The position numbers were made by a program, and so were the translations under genes. Shown here one piece after another: positions 6,154-13,492 of a stretch of DNA of 14,281 nt. This DNA is from JADFWK01 sp035527895 (lineage in GTDB: Bacteria; Desulfobacterota; DSM-4660; Desulfatiglandales; B25-G16). Under the pieces are notes generated by a model. That model was given only the letters and a program-made list of their open reading frames with translations, did no database searches and had not been told where the DNA came from. The DNA is taken from NCBI GenBank assembly GCA_035527895.1, contig DATKZQ010000137.1, forward strand, positions 1-14,281, read 5' to 3'. The stretch's first letter is position 1, and each line of letters begins with the position of its first letter.

Positions 6154-7833
6154 ATGAAAGACGCTACCTTGAACATACTTATCGGCGGAGAAGCCGGTCA
6201 GGGATTGGTCACCGTCGGACAGCTGCTGGCTAAATGCCTTGTCCGCAGTGGCTATTTTATGCTTGTAACACAGAGCTACCAGTCTCGCATCCGAGGTGGG
6301 CACAATACCTATGCCATACGGGTGGGGATAGATGAGGTTGTAGCGCCCAAGGAGCCGGTAGAACTGCTTATTGCTTTTGATAGGGACACCGTTACCCTGC
6401 ACCGGCATGACCTATCCCCTGATGGGTTGATTGTGGTTGATACGGCCTTGGGCATGGACGGGGAACGGTTTCTGAGCGTCCCCTACAAGGAATTCGGTAA
6501 AGAGCGGTTCACAAATGTTGCTGCCCTCGGCGTGCTTTGCTCTCTTTTAGGCTTGGACGAGGGGGTGGTAGCAGACACAGTGGATGATTTTTTCGGGAAG
6601 AAGGACAAGGGCCTGGCCGCGGAGAATCGGCGTGCGCTGAAAGCAGGCGCAAACTGGACGTCTACACAGAATAGATCCGGGTGCAGACTTCCGGCGGTCC
6701 CCAATCCTCCTCAGCGCCTGATGATGAATGGAAATGAGGCTGTCGCACTCGGCGCCCTCTCAGCAGGGGTTCGTTTTTTCTCCTTTTATCCCATGACCCC
6801 ATCGACTTCCATTGGACTTAATCTGGCAGCCAACGCCGGCAAGATGGGTTTGGTAGTTGAACAGGCGGAAGATGAAATCGCAGCCATTAATATGGCGATA
6901 GGGGCCTCATTTGCCGGCGCTCCGAGCATGGTAGCCACCTCTGGAGGCGGTTTTGCACTCATGGTTGAAGGCGTCAGCCTGGCTGCCATGACCGAGACAC
7001 CGGTCGTGATCGTGGTTGCTCAGAGGCCTGGGCCGGCCACAGGACTTCCGACGCGAACGGCACAGGCAGACCTCGAGTTCGTACTGCACTCTGGTCACGG
7101 CGAGTTTCCTCGCGCCATTTTCTCGCCCGGCACGATAGAACAGTGCTTTCATCTAACCCGAAAGGCCTTTAAATTGGCCGAGCGGTATCAGGGCCCTATG
7201 TTTCTGCTCACCGACCAGTTTCTGGCCGATTCCTACCGGGCAATTCCGCCTTTTGAACTTGAAGGCTTGACTCCTGTTAAGGCCGCTCAAAAAGCAGCCG
7301 GGACATCGCCGTATCTGCGATATGCCCTAACCGAAACCGGCATCTCACCGCGTTTATTGCCGGGGTTGAGCAAGCAGCTTGTGGTGGCAGACAGCGATGA
7401 ACATACAGAAGACGGTCACCTTACTGAGGATCTTGCCATAAGCCCGCGGATGGTGGAGAAGCGGCTCAGAAAGGGGGCAGGGGTTCGATCTGAGGTCATT
7501 GCGCCGGATTTTGAGGGTGAAGCCAAACCGGGTCTCTTGCTCGTATCGTGGGGTTCGAGCAAGGGGGCGGTAACGGAAGCGGCTTCGCGTATGAAGTCCG
7601 GCGGGGAAAGGGTCGCCACGCTCCATTTTTCTCAGGTGTGGCCCATGATGCCTGAGCAGTTCATTGATTACCTCAAGTCAGCCCGGGAGGTGGTTTCCGT
7701 GGAAGGAAATGCCCTGGGACAGCTGGCACGGCTGATTCGAAGAGAGGCCGGATTCCATATCGAAAGAAAGGTCCTTCGATATGACGGACTCCCGCTGACG
7801 CCGGAGTCGATTCTTCATGAATTGAGCCGTTGA
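6154..7833 (+). CDS. korA: 2-oxoacid:ferredoxin oxidoreductase, fused gamma-alpha subunit (KorA type)
   Basis: 559 residues. With the beta subunit encoded next, it oxidatively decarboxylates a 2-oxoacid with CoA, passing electrons to ferredoxin, in the cytoplasm. The N-terminal gamma domain (1 to about 180) begins ILIGGEAGQG (8-17) and carries QSRIRGGH. The alpha domain (about 190-559) has MNGNEAVALGALSAG, the substrate-loop YPMTPS (212-217; usually YPITP), EQAEDEIAAINMAIGAS (236-252), the ATSGGG turn and GLPTRTAQADL. The C-terminal part resembles transketolase domain II (LLVSWGSSKGA). This gamma-alpha fusion with a short beta and no separate ferredoxin-like delta subunit is the 2-oxoglutarate/2-oxoacid KorAB layout; the exact 2-oxoacid cannot be read from sequence. 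Start ATG 6154 is preceded by GGGGAG. The stop is followed 23 bases later by korB. Confidence 0.93.
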   Translation: MKDATLNILIGGEAGQGLVTVGQLLAKCLVRSGYFMLVTQSYQSRIRGGHNTYAIRVGIDEVVAPKEPVELLIAFDRDTVTLHRHDLSPDGLIVVDTALGMDGERFLSVPYKEFGKERFTNVAALGVLCSLLGLDEGVVADTVDDFFGKKDKGLAAENRRALKAGANWTSTQNRSGCRLPAVPNPPQRLMMNGNEAVALGALSAGVRFFSFYPMTPSTSIGLNLAANAGKMGLVVEQAEDEIAAINMAIGASFAGAPSMVATSGGGFALMVEGVSLAAMTETPVVIVVAQRPGPATGLPTRTAQADLEFVLHSGHGEFPRAIFSPGTIEQCFHLTRKAFKLAERYQGPMFLLTDQFLADSYRAIPPFELEGLTPVKAAQKAAGTSPYLRYALTETGISPRLLPGLSKQLVVADSDEHTEDGHLTEDLAISPRMVEKRLRKGAGVRSEVIAPDFEGEAKPGLLLVSWGSSKGAVTEAASRMKSGGERVATLHFSQVWPMMPEQFIDYLKSAREVVSVEGNALGQLARLIRREAGFHIERKVLRYDGLPLTPESILHELSR

Positions 7834-7856
7834 ACGGATTTGAAAGCGAGGTCGAC

Positions 7857-8708
7857 ATGGTAACAGTTGATGATTTCGGCAAGTACGAGACGGCATGGTG
7901 CCCGGGATGCGGGAACTTCGCCATTCAAGAGGCAGTTAAACAAGCCCTGGTAGCGTTGCAGCTGAAACCGAGTGAGTTACTCTTTGTCTCCGGAATTGGC
8001 CAGGCTGCCAAGGCTCCCCATTACCTGAATGTGAATGTGTTCAATGGTCTTCACGGCAGATCCCTTCCGGTTGCCACCGGTGCCAAGCTCGCGAATCCAA
8101 ACCTGACTATCATTGTTGAAAGCGGCGATGGGTGCAACTACGGAGAGGGCGGCAACCATCTGCTGGCTGCCATGCGTCGCAACATTGATATAACCCTCTT
8201 GGTCCACAACAACCAGGTGTACGGGCTGACCAAGGGACAGGCGAGCCCTACCTCCGCCGAGGGGTTTGTGACAAAGGCCCAGCCGGAAGGCGTGCCATCG
8301 GCACCGTTCAACCCGGTGGAGGTAGCCGTTGCAATGGGTGCCGGTTTTGTGGCCCGCGGTTTTGCCGGCATGACCGAACATCTCTCCGAATTAATTCAGC
8401 AGGGCGTTACCCATCGGGGCTTCGCCCTCATCGATGCATTACAGCCATGCGTCTCCTTTAACAAGATCAATACCTTTGCGTGGTACAAGCAACGGTGTCG
8501 CCCGGTGCCCTCGGGCTATGATCCAGGGGATTGGGAGGCGGCTATAAAGGTGGCGCGCACATGGGGAGATGAGATACCAATCGGGGTTATTTACAGGAGT
8601 GATAGAGTGCCGTTTGAGGATCACTTTTCAGCGTTGCGTGGGGGGCCATTGGTCGGAAGGGAAACGGATCGGGAAGCGCTTAAGAAGGTCATGTACGGTT
8701 ATGCATGA
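7857..8708 (+). CDS. korB: 2-oxoacid:ferredoxin oxidoreductase, beta subunit (KorB type)
   Basis: 283 residues from the ATG at 7857, which has GAGG (7848-7851) five bases upstream; the frame is open back to a TTG at 7830 overlapping the korA stop, but the extra nine residues add nothing family-like. The subunit binds thiamine diphosphate and one [4Fe-4S] cluster. Visible: Cys15-Pro-Gly-Cys18-Gly, the diphosphate/Mg motif starting Gly90-Asp91-Gly92 and running to GGNHL, then VHNNQVYGLTKGQASPTS (116-133), and a late Pro-Cys in ALQPCVSFN that supplies another cluster ligand. In the GDG motif a Cys follows (GDGCNYG) where Asp is common. It forms one transcription unit with korA. 34 bases separate it from the octaheme cytochrome gene, suggesting read-through. 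Confidence 0.94.
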   Translation: MVTVDDFGKYETAWCPGCGNFAIQEAVKQALVALQLKPSELLFVSGIGQAAKAPHYLNVNVFNGLHGRSLPVATGAKLANPNLTIIVESGDGCNYGEGGNHLLAAMRRNIDITLLVHNNQVYGLTKGQASPTSAEGFVTKAQPEGVPSAPFNPVEVAVAMGAGFVARGFAGMTEHLSELIQQGVTHRGFALIDALQPCVSFNKINTFAWYKQRCRPVPSGYDPGDWEAAIKVARTWGDEIPIGVIYRSDRVPFEDHFSALRGGPLVGRETDREALKKVMYGYA

Positions 8709-8742
8709 CCCATAAAGCGAATGGAGCGAGGGGGTACACGTG

Positions 8743-10230
8743 ATGAAGGGGTATTTGTTCGCACTATTCATGGTGCTGTTTCCGGCGCAGGCGATTCAGG
8801 GGGCGACTGTACCGATTAGTGAAGACACCGAGGCCTGTCTGGAGTGCCATGTTTCATTGCATCCCGGTATCGTCGAGGGGTGGAAGAAGAGCCGTCATGC
8901 ACAGATCACCCCTGGAGAGGCCATGACAGTGACGGGCCTTGGCCAAAAGGTCTCGAACAAGGATGTTCCGGCAGAACTGAGAGATGTGGCTCTGGGCTGC
9001 GCCGAATGTCATGCAATTAGGCCTGAGGCCCATAAGGACACCTTTGAGCACAACGGCTACGAGATCCATACGGTTGTAAGCCCCAAGGATTGTGCCACCT
9101 GCCATGCCGAGGAGGCCCGGCAATTCGAGAACAACCTGATGGCCCATGCCTATGGGAATCTGATGGGCAATGGCGTGTATCAGCTTCTCGTCCGGTCGAT
9201 AAACGGAGCTCCTGAACTGAAAGAGGGCAAGGTGGTTCTCAATCCTGCCAATGCGGCCACCGAGGCCGAATCGTGCCTTTATTGCCACGGCACAAAGCTT
9301 GAGGTCACGGGCACGGTGACCAGGGAGACAGATCACGGCGAGATGGAATTCCCCGTGATTGAAGGCTGGCCCAACCAGGGTACCGGGCGAATTAACCTTG
9401 ACGGAAGCTTGGGGGCCTGTTCCGCATGCCATTCCCGACACCAGTTCTCAATTGAAATGGCCAGAAAGCCTTACACGTGTATGGAGTGCCACGTCGGTCC
9501 CGATGTGCCTGCCTATAAGGTGTATGCCGCGTCCAAGCACGGGAATATATTTTCAGCCCACAATAAGGACTGGGATTTCAAACCCGTTCCGTGGAACATC
9601 GGCAGGGATTTCACTGCTCCCACCTGTGCTGCGTGCCACATAAGCCTGATCGTGAATACCGAGGGGGAGGTTGTTGGACAGCGCACGCACGAGGTCAAGA
9701 ACCGGCTCCCCTGGAGGATCTTTGGGCTGATTTATGCTCATCCGCACCCCAGGGAGGCCGACACAACGATTATCAAGAACAAACAGGGCCTCCAACTGCC
9801 CACGGATTTCGAGGGCGGGTTTGCCTCGAAATACCTTTTAAATGAGCAGGAACGCGTGGAGAGCCGGAATGCCATGCAGGCAACCTGCCTTGCGTGCCAC
9901 CACAAATCCTGGGTGGACAACCACTGGAGCCGGCTGGTGAATACCATCGAGCAGACGAATGCCGCTGCCGTGGCGGGTACACGGATCATGGCCGATATAT
10001 GGAAGCGGGGCCTTGCCGTGGATCATACGAAGGGTGGAAATCCCTTTGATGAGTATATTGAAAGGGTCTGGAGCGATCTCTGGCTCTTCCATGCTAACTC
10101 GGTGCGTTTTGCCTCATCCATGGGAGGAGGCGGCGACTACGGCGTTTTTGCCGGGGGCCGCTACCACCTTATGAAGTCGGTGCAGGAGCTCAGCGATTGG
10201 CTGGAGATGAGGCTGAAGCAGGAGAGGTGA
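8743..10230 (+). CDS. Secreted octaheme cytochrome c, hydroxylamine oxidoreductase (HAO) family
   Basis: Eight CxxCH heme sites start at Cys33, 87, 118, 179, 227, 247, 296 and 383 (counted from the GTG at 8740; subtract one for the preferred ATG at 8743, which has GAGGGG eight bases upstream). Residues 1 to about 21 form a signal peptide ending near QAIQG, so the protein acts outside the cytoplasmic membrane. Stretches such as SRHQFSIEMARKPYTCMECH, SKHGN and APTCAACH match the HAO fold closely; the fourth heme is the position of the active-site P460 heme. Members either oxidise hydroxylamine/hydrazine (with a Tyr cross-linked to heme 4) or, when the Tyr is lacking, reduce nitrite or hydroxylamine to ammonium. 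Here C-terminal Tyr467 and Tyr475 are the only candidates, and I cannot tell which, if either, is equivalent. No C-terminal membrane anchor is visible. Placement after korAB in an anaerobe favours a reductive, detoxifying role (inference). Confidence 0.92.
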   Translation: MKGYLFALFMVLFPAQAIQGATVPISEDTEACLECHVSLHPGIVEGWKKSRHAQITPGEAMTVTGLGQKVSNKDVPAELRDVALGCAECHAIRPEAHKDTFEHNGYEIHTVVSPKDCATCHAEEARQFENNLMAHAYGNLMGNGVYQLLVRSINGAPELKEGKVVLNPANAATEAESCLYCHGTKLEVTGTVTRETDHGEMEFPVIEGWPNQGTGRINLDGSLGACSACHSRHQFSIEMARKPYTCMECHVGPDVPAYKVYAASKHGNIFSAHNKDWDFKPVPWNIGRDFTAPTCAACHISLIVNTEGEVVGQRTHEVKNRLPWRIFGLIYAHPHPREADTTIIKNKQGLQLPTDFEGGFASKYLLNEQERVESRNAMQATCLACHHKSWVDNHWSRLVNTIEQTNAAAVAGTRIMADIWKRGLAVDHTKGGNPFDEYIERVWSDLWLFHANSVRFASSMGGGGDYGVFAGGRYHLMKSVQELSDWLEMRLKQER

Positions 10231-10370
10231 TTTCCAGGCCGGTCTTTGCTCTGAATCGCCATCCTAGCAAATGAGTTTGCCGTTAAGAAGACGGAGCTTG
10301 AGCGGCGGGTCCATGCGTAGTTGAACGTCCGGAGGGGATTGCCTGAGGTAGTGCGAAACGCTCACTTCTG

Positions 10371-10405
10371 TCCTGAGAATCTCCCGGTTCGGCAGGAATT
10401 TTTTT
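10371..10405 (+). terminator. Possible weak intrinsic terminator after the octaheme cytochrome
   Basis: TCCTG (10371-10375) pairs with CAGGA (10393-10397), with a nested CCG/CGG pairing inside, and is followed by a run of seven T (10399-10405). The stem is weak and the gene stop is 140 bases upstream, so this is tentative. The remaining bases between 10231 and the next gene show nothing else. Confidence 0.3.
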
Positions 10406-10456
10406 CGATATCTTAATCTCAATAAAGTCACACAGGTCAGTTAAAGGAGGTTGATT

Positions 10457-11314
10457 ATGGAGAAACAGGCATTGATTGACATGTTAAACAGGGACCTCGC
10501 TGATGAGCATGCAGCCATCATACGGTACCTGGTCCACGGGTATTTGGAAGGAGAAGACACCCCCTTGGGGTCGAGCCTCATTTCGATCTCCAGGGAGGAG
10601 ATGTGGCATATGCACTGGCTGGGCATGATCATCGCTCAATTGGGTGGGGAGCCTAATTTCACGCCGGCACCTTACCCTCACGATCCCACAAGCCGGGCCA
10701 CCATGCTCAAATCCTACGTCGAATATGAGGAAAAACTGATTCCTCACTACAACGGGGAAGCTGATAAGGTTGATGATCCTCACATTATGCGGGTTTTGCA
10801 GAGAGAGGCCTGGGAATCAGCTATACATGCTAGAAAGTTTCAGCGAAAACTTGACAAGTTGAGCCCGGAAGAAAGGGCAGGGCTTCCCGGGGCGGAAGGC
10901 ACATTGCCGGAAAAGTTGGTCAAGAGATTGCAGGCGGAGGTTGCCGCCAAGTACACGGAAATGCTTCAACACGTCAGGAATTCCTGGGTTTTTCAAAACA
11001 ATGAGCTTACGGGCTGGAGACTCATGGATCAGGCCATGGAAAAGATGAAGCAGCTTGCCCATTTTGTAGAACCCATAGCAGAGGATGGCGTTCCGCCTGA
11101 ATTTAAAGCGGGAAAGATAGATACGAGTCGGGCCATTGGAAAGGCTCTGGCAAAGGCATTAGAAGACGTCCAAGGAGTTCGAGACCGGCATGCGGCCTTG
11201 AAGCAGGACGGCGAGGTTCAGAAGCATTCGGGGCTTGTCATCAACCTCGATCTGACCATCCAGCAAGAGGAATATCAAGGGGCGGAACTGGAGGATTGGG
11301 GCAAGGGTAAGTAG
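10457..11314 (+). CDS. Ferritin-like diiron protein with an extra helical half
   Basis: 285 residues from ATG 10457, which has a strong AAGGAGG (10444-10450) six bases upstream. The N-terminal half is a ferritin/bacterioferritin-like four-helix bundle: helix A with Glu17 (LADEHAAIIRYL), helix B with Glu48-x-x-His51 (REEMWHMHW), helix C near 90-105 (YVEYEEKLIPHY) and helix D (REAWESAIHARKF), where the Glu and His are spaced by four rather than three. Such bundles bind two irons and act as peroxidases or iron stores. The second half (about 155-255) is again helical and resembles further ferritin-like helices (KYTEMLQHVRNSWVF, then EKMKQLAHFVEP), perhaps a diverged duplicate without a full metal site. 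Cytoplasmic, no signal peptide. It sits between the cytochrome and the thiol-redox genes, fitting peroxide or iron handling. Exact activity is unknown. Confidence 0.8.
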   Translation: MEKQALIDMLNRDLADEHAAIIRYLVHGYLEGEDTPLGSSLISISREEMWHMHWLGMIIAQLGGEPNFTPAPYPHDPTSRATMLKSYVEYEEKLIPHYNGEADKVDDPHIMRVLQREAWESAIHARKFQRKLDKLSPEERAGLPGAEGTLPEKLVKRLQAEVAAKYTEMLQHVRNSWVFQNNELTGWRLMDQAMEKMKQLAHFVEPIAEDGVPPEFKAGKIDTSRAIGKALAKALEDVQGVRDRHAALKQDGEVQKHSGLVINLDLTIQQEEYQGAELEDWGKGK

Positions 11315-11412
11315 ATGAGAACCCCTCTGTGATTGTCCCGACAGTAACGTGCCCCTAAGCGATTCTTGCAAGGCAGATCTTCTCGCTTTGGAAAAGATGG
11401 AGGAAGATGGAA

Positions 11413-11664
11413 ATGGAAAAGCCTGTGAAGATGTACACCATAAGCACCTGCAGCCATTGTAAGGCAACGAAGAAATTCATGGATGATTGCAAGGTACAAT
11501 ACGAATTTACCGATGTAGATTTGCTGGAGGGAGAGGAACGGAAGGCAATACTCGAAGATGTGAGGAGACTGAATCCACGGTGCTCCTTTCCCACGATTAT
11601 CATTGGAGACAGGGTTATCGTAGGGTATCAAGAAGATAAGATACGGGAGGCACTCGGGCTATGA
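11413..11664 (+). CDS. Glutaredoxin-like protein with CSHC active site
   Basis: 83 residues, a thioredoxin-fold small disulfide oxidoreductase. Active site Cys13-Ser-His-Cys16 follows the first strand (KMYTISTCSHC); the cis-Pro loop is CSFPTIII, and GDRVIVGY matches the GG-x-x-IGG region of glutaredoxins in shortened form. Such proteins reduce protein disulfides or act like NrdH as electron donors. Two ATGs compete: 11407, only 3 bases after GGAGG (11399-11403), and 11413, nine bases after it; 11413 has better spacing. Its stop overlaps the start of the next gene in ATGA (11661-11664), so the two are translationally coupled. That pairing with the ferredoxin:thioredoxin reductase chain suggests this protein is the reductase's substrate or partner, in place of a thioredoxin (inference). 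Confidence 0.9.
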   Translation: MEKPVKMYTISTCSHCKATKKFMDDCKVQYEFTDVDLLEGEERKAILEDVRRLNPRCSFPTIIIGDRVIVGYQEDKIREALGL

Positions 11665-11996
11665 CAGAGGTTGAGAAGCTTTATGAGATGTTAAGGAAGA
11701 TCCAGGAGCCGAAAGGGTACTACTTTAACAGGGACCGGGAGAGGGTATTCGAGCTCCTCGAGGCCCTGTTGGTCAATAAGGGGCGTTACGGCTATATGTC
11801 CTGCCCGTGCAGGCTTGCAGGAGGGGACCGTGAAAAGGACAAAGACATCATCTGTCCTTGCGTTTATCGAGCTCCAGACGTGGAAGAGTATGGGACCTGC
11901 TATTGCAACCTGTATGTCTCAAGGGCCTGGAATGAAGAGACGATCCCTCACGTGTATGTCCCTGAGAGAAGACCTCCGGAACGATTCTTTTCTTGA
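11661..11996 (+). CDS. Ferredoxin:thioredoxin reductase, catalytic (beta) chain
   Basis: 111 residues. The FTR catalytic chain uses a [4Fe-4S] cluster beside a redox disulfide to pass electrons, one at a time, from reduced ferredoxin to a thioredoxin-fold partner. The three signature pairs are all present: Cys48-Pro-Cys50, Cys65-Pro-Cys67 and Cys80-Tyr-Cys82. By analogy with the cyanobacterial enzyme, Cys50 and Cys82 form the active disulfide and the other four bind the cluster. The gap between the second and third pair (67 to 80) is wider than in the cyanobacterial protein. No variable (alpha) chain is encoded nearby, as is usual outside phototrophs. Start ATG overlaps the glutaredoxin stop. 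A 146-base gap with nothing notable follows. With korAB upstream as a source of reduced ferredoxin, the region could hold a whole ferredoxin-to-thiol path (inference). Confidence 0.94.
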   Translation: MTEVEKLYEMLRKIQEPKGYYFNRDRERVFELLEALLVNKGRYGYMSCPCRLAGGDREKDKDIICPCVYRAPDVEEYGTCYCNLYVSRAWNEETIPHVYVPERRPPERFFS

Positions 11997-12142
11997 TGTT
12001 CTCCCCTTGAGGCTTCAGGCTGCTGTGGACTTTCGATTTCGGAAGAGCGCACAATCCAAAAAGGCACAGCCATTGAATACCATTAGAGCGGGAGGTATAG
12101 AGGCCGATACGAGCCCGGGGTCCCTAACAGGAGGAAATGATT

Positions 12143-12976
12143 ATGCGGTGGAAACAGTTCTTGATTCCGGTAAAGTCAATGGACACAGAGGAGGCCAAGA
12201 CCTATCTCAAAGAGCACAGAGAGGGTACCTTCACCGTTTTGGACGTGCGTCAACCAAGGGAATACGACAAAACCAGAATCCCGGGGGCAATGCTGATTCC
12301 GCTTCCAGAGCTTTCAAACCGTTTGGGAAGGCTCGATCCAGAAAAACCGACAATCGTTTACTGAGCGGCAGGTGGCCGCAGCCGTGTCGCTGCGCAGCTG
12401 TTGGCAGGTCAGGGCTTCAAGGAGGTGTACAATCTTAAGGGGGGAATCATGGCCTGGCATGGTTTAACTGCTGCCGGGCCTGCTGAGGTAGGGATGGCTG
12501 TGCTTCGAGGTGACGAGACACCTGCCGAGATAATCGTCCTGGCCTATGGTCTGGAAGAGGGGCTTCGAAGTTTTTATGAGACCATGGCGTCCCAGACACC
12601 CGATCATGAGGTATCAGCTCTGTTCGGCAACCTGGCAGGCATCGAAGTCCTGCATAAGGAGAAGCTTTACAAGCTTTACAGAGGGTATGATTCCGGTGTG
12701 GTTGATATGGAAGGACTCGAAATCAAGATCGAGGCCGAGTTCATGGAAGGAGGCTTGACTGCTGAGGAATTTATTGCACAAAATCGGTCAGCCATGAAAA
12801 CGGTACCGGATATTCTCGATGTTGCAATGATGATTGAAGCGCAAGCACTGGATCTCTACATGAGATATTCCCAGAAGACTGAAGATCGAGAAAGCAAGGA
12901 GACCTTGTATGATATAGCAGAAGAGGAGAAGGCTCACCTGGCGGCCCTGGGTGATCTCAGGGGAGCACGAGCCTAG
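12143..12976 (+). CDS. Rhodanese / ferritin-like fusion with in-frame TGA at the catalytic Cys: candidate selenoprotein
   Basis: Read through the TGA at 12362-12364 this is a 277-residue protein; without read-through it would stop after 73 residues. Residues 1-107 or so are a rhodanese domain: VLDVRQPREYD, IPGAMLIPLPEL, then PTIVY-(TGA)-AAGGRSRVAAQLL and EVYNLKGGIMAW. Rhodaneses have their sulfur-carrying Cys exactly at the TGA (usual pattern VYC-x-x-G-x-RS). Residues about 128-275 form a rubrerythrin-type diiron bundle with Glu138/139, Glu168-x-x-His171, Glu232 and Glu262-x-x-His265 all present. Selenocysteine (Sec74) is the simplest reading; a nonsense mutation or sequencing error is the alternative. 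Start: AGGAGG (12129-12134) is eight bases before ATG 12143 but only two before ATG 12137, so 12143 is chosen. The protein probably couples sulfur/selenium persulfide chemistry with peroxide reduction; that role is inferred. Confidence 0.8.
12377..12394 (+). promoter_or_regulatory. Candidate bacterial SECIS hairpin downstream of the in-frame TGA
   Basis: CGCAGC (12377-12382) pairs with GCTGCG (12389-12394), a six-bp stem with a six-base loop CGTGTC. The loop has G as its second base followed by T. That G (12384) is 20 bases after the TGA, inside the range usually quoted for bacterial SECIS elements (about 16-37). A lower stem can form with a CA bulge (12373-12376 with 12397-12400). A competing hairpin, GCGGC/GCCGC at 12365-12379, sits closer to the TGA and shares bases. 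Fit to the general pattern is good, but hairpins are common in GC-rich sequence. Confidence 0.5.
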
Positions 12977-13012
12977 AGCGAGGAAGCCCATTCAGAACGG
13001 AAAGGAGGAACC

Positions 13013-13243
13013 ATGAAGAATTTCGAATATGAAATCACGAAGCATCCGGCGGCGGCCTTTGAGAAAATCATCTATTTCTGCACTGAAACGGGGGATTGCA
13101 CTCTGGATGAGGTTCCCGTCGACCAGACAGAAGTACTTTCCGAAATACTTAATGAACGGGGAACGCAAGGCTGGGAGTTAGTTCAGGTTGCTTTTGGCAA
13201 GGAGGGGCTTATGGCCTTTTGGAAGCGTAAGGTCAAGGGCTAG
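13013..13243 (+). CDS. DUF4177-type small protein
   Basis: 76 residues with a strong AAGGAGG (13002-13008) four to five bases before ATG 13013. The start FEYEITKH and the end ILNERGTQGWELVQV followed by GLMAFWKRK match the layout of DUF4177 proteins (an opening YKVV-like strand, LN-x-x-G-x-x-GWELV, then a closing F-x-KR strand). The function of that family is not known. A 25-residue insert with two Cys (FCTETGDC) lies between the two conserved parts. It follows the rhodanese-ferritin fusion by 36 bases and is probably co-transcribed. No signal peptide or membrane segment. Confidence 0.75.
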   Translation: MKNFEYEITKHPAAAFEKIIYFCTETGDCTLDEVPVDQTEVLSEILNERGTQGWELVQVAFGKEGLMAFWKRKVKG

Positions 13244-13432
13244 GTAGATCGTATAATTGCAATAGTGGCAATGGTACATGAAGTGAACTGTTGAGTGGCG
13301 CAGAGAGTCTTTAGGCGCCCGGGGTTGGTCTTGTGCACATGAGCTTTGAGCGTCCAGCGAACCCAATGCAGGCGGCCGAACCTCTCCTGAAAACAGTTCA
13401 ACACCTCGGCGGCCTTAGCGGCGTTTGATGCG

Positions 13433-13466
13433 AAAATAGGGGCTATTCTTCAGGAAGATTGCCCCC
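13433..13466 (-). terminator. Probable intrinsic terminator of the universal stress protein gene
   Basis: Read on the minus strand, GGGGC (from 13465 downward) pairs with GCCCC (13443-13439), with an inner TCTT/AAGA pairing around a CCTG loop, and TATTTTCG follows. It begins about 27 bases after the stop of the stress protein gene. The T-run is short, so strength is uncertain. On the plus strand no T-run follows, so it would not serve the DUF4177 gene. Confidence 0.45.
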
Positions 13467-13492
13467 AAGCCCGGGTTACGGGATCAAGTCAG

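Noticed and set aside
12401..12976. Separate gene starting at TTG 12401 for the ferritin-like part
   Set aside because: The frame is the same as the upstream rhodanese, there is no ribosome site before 12401, and the start would lie inside the rhodanese domain.
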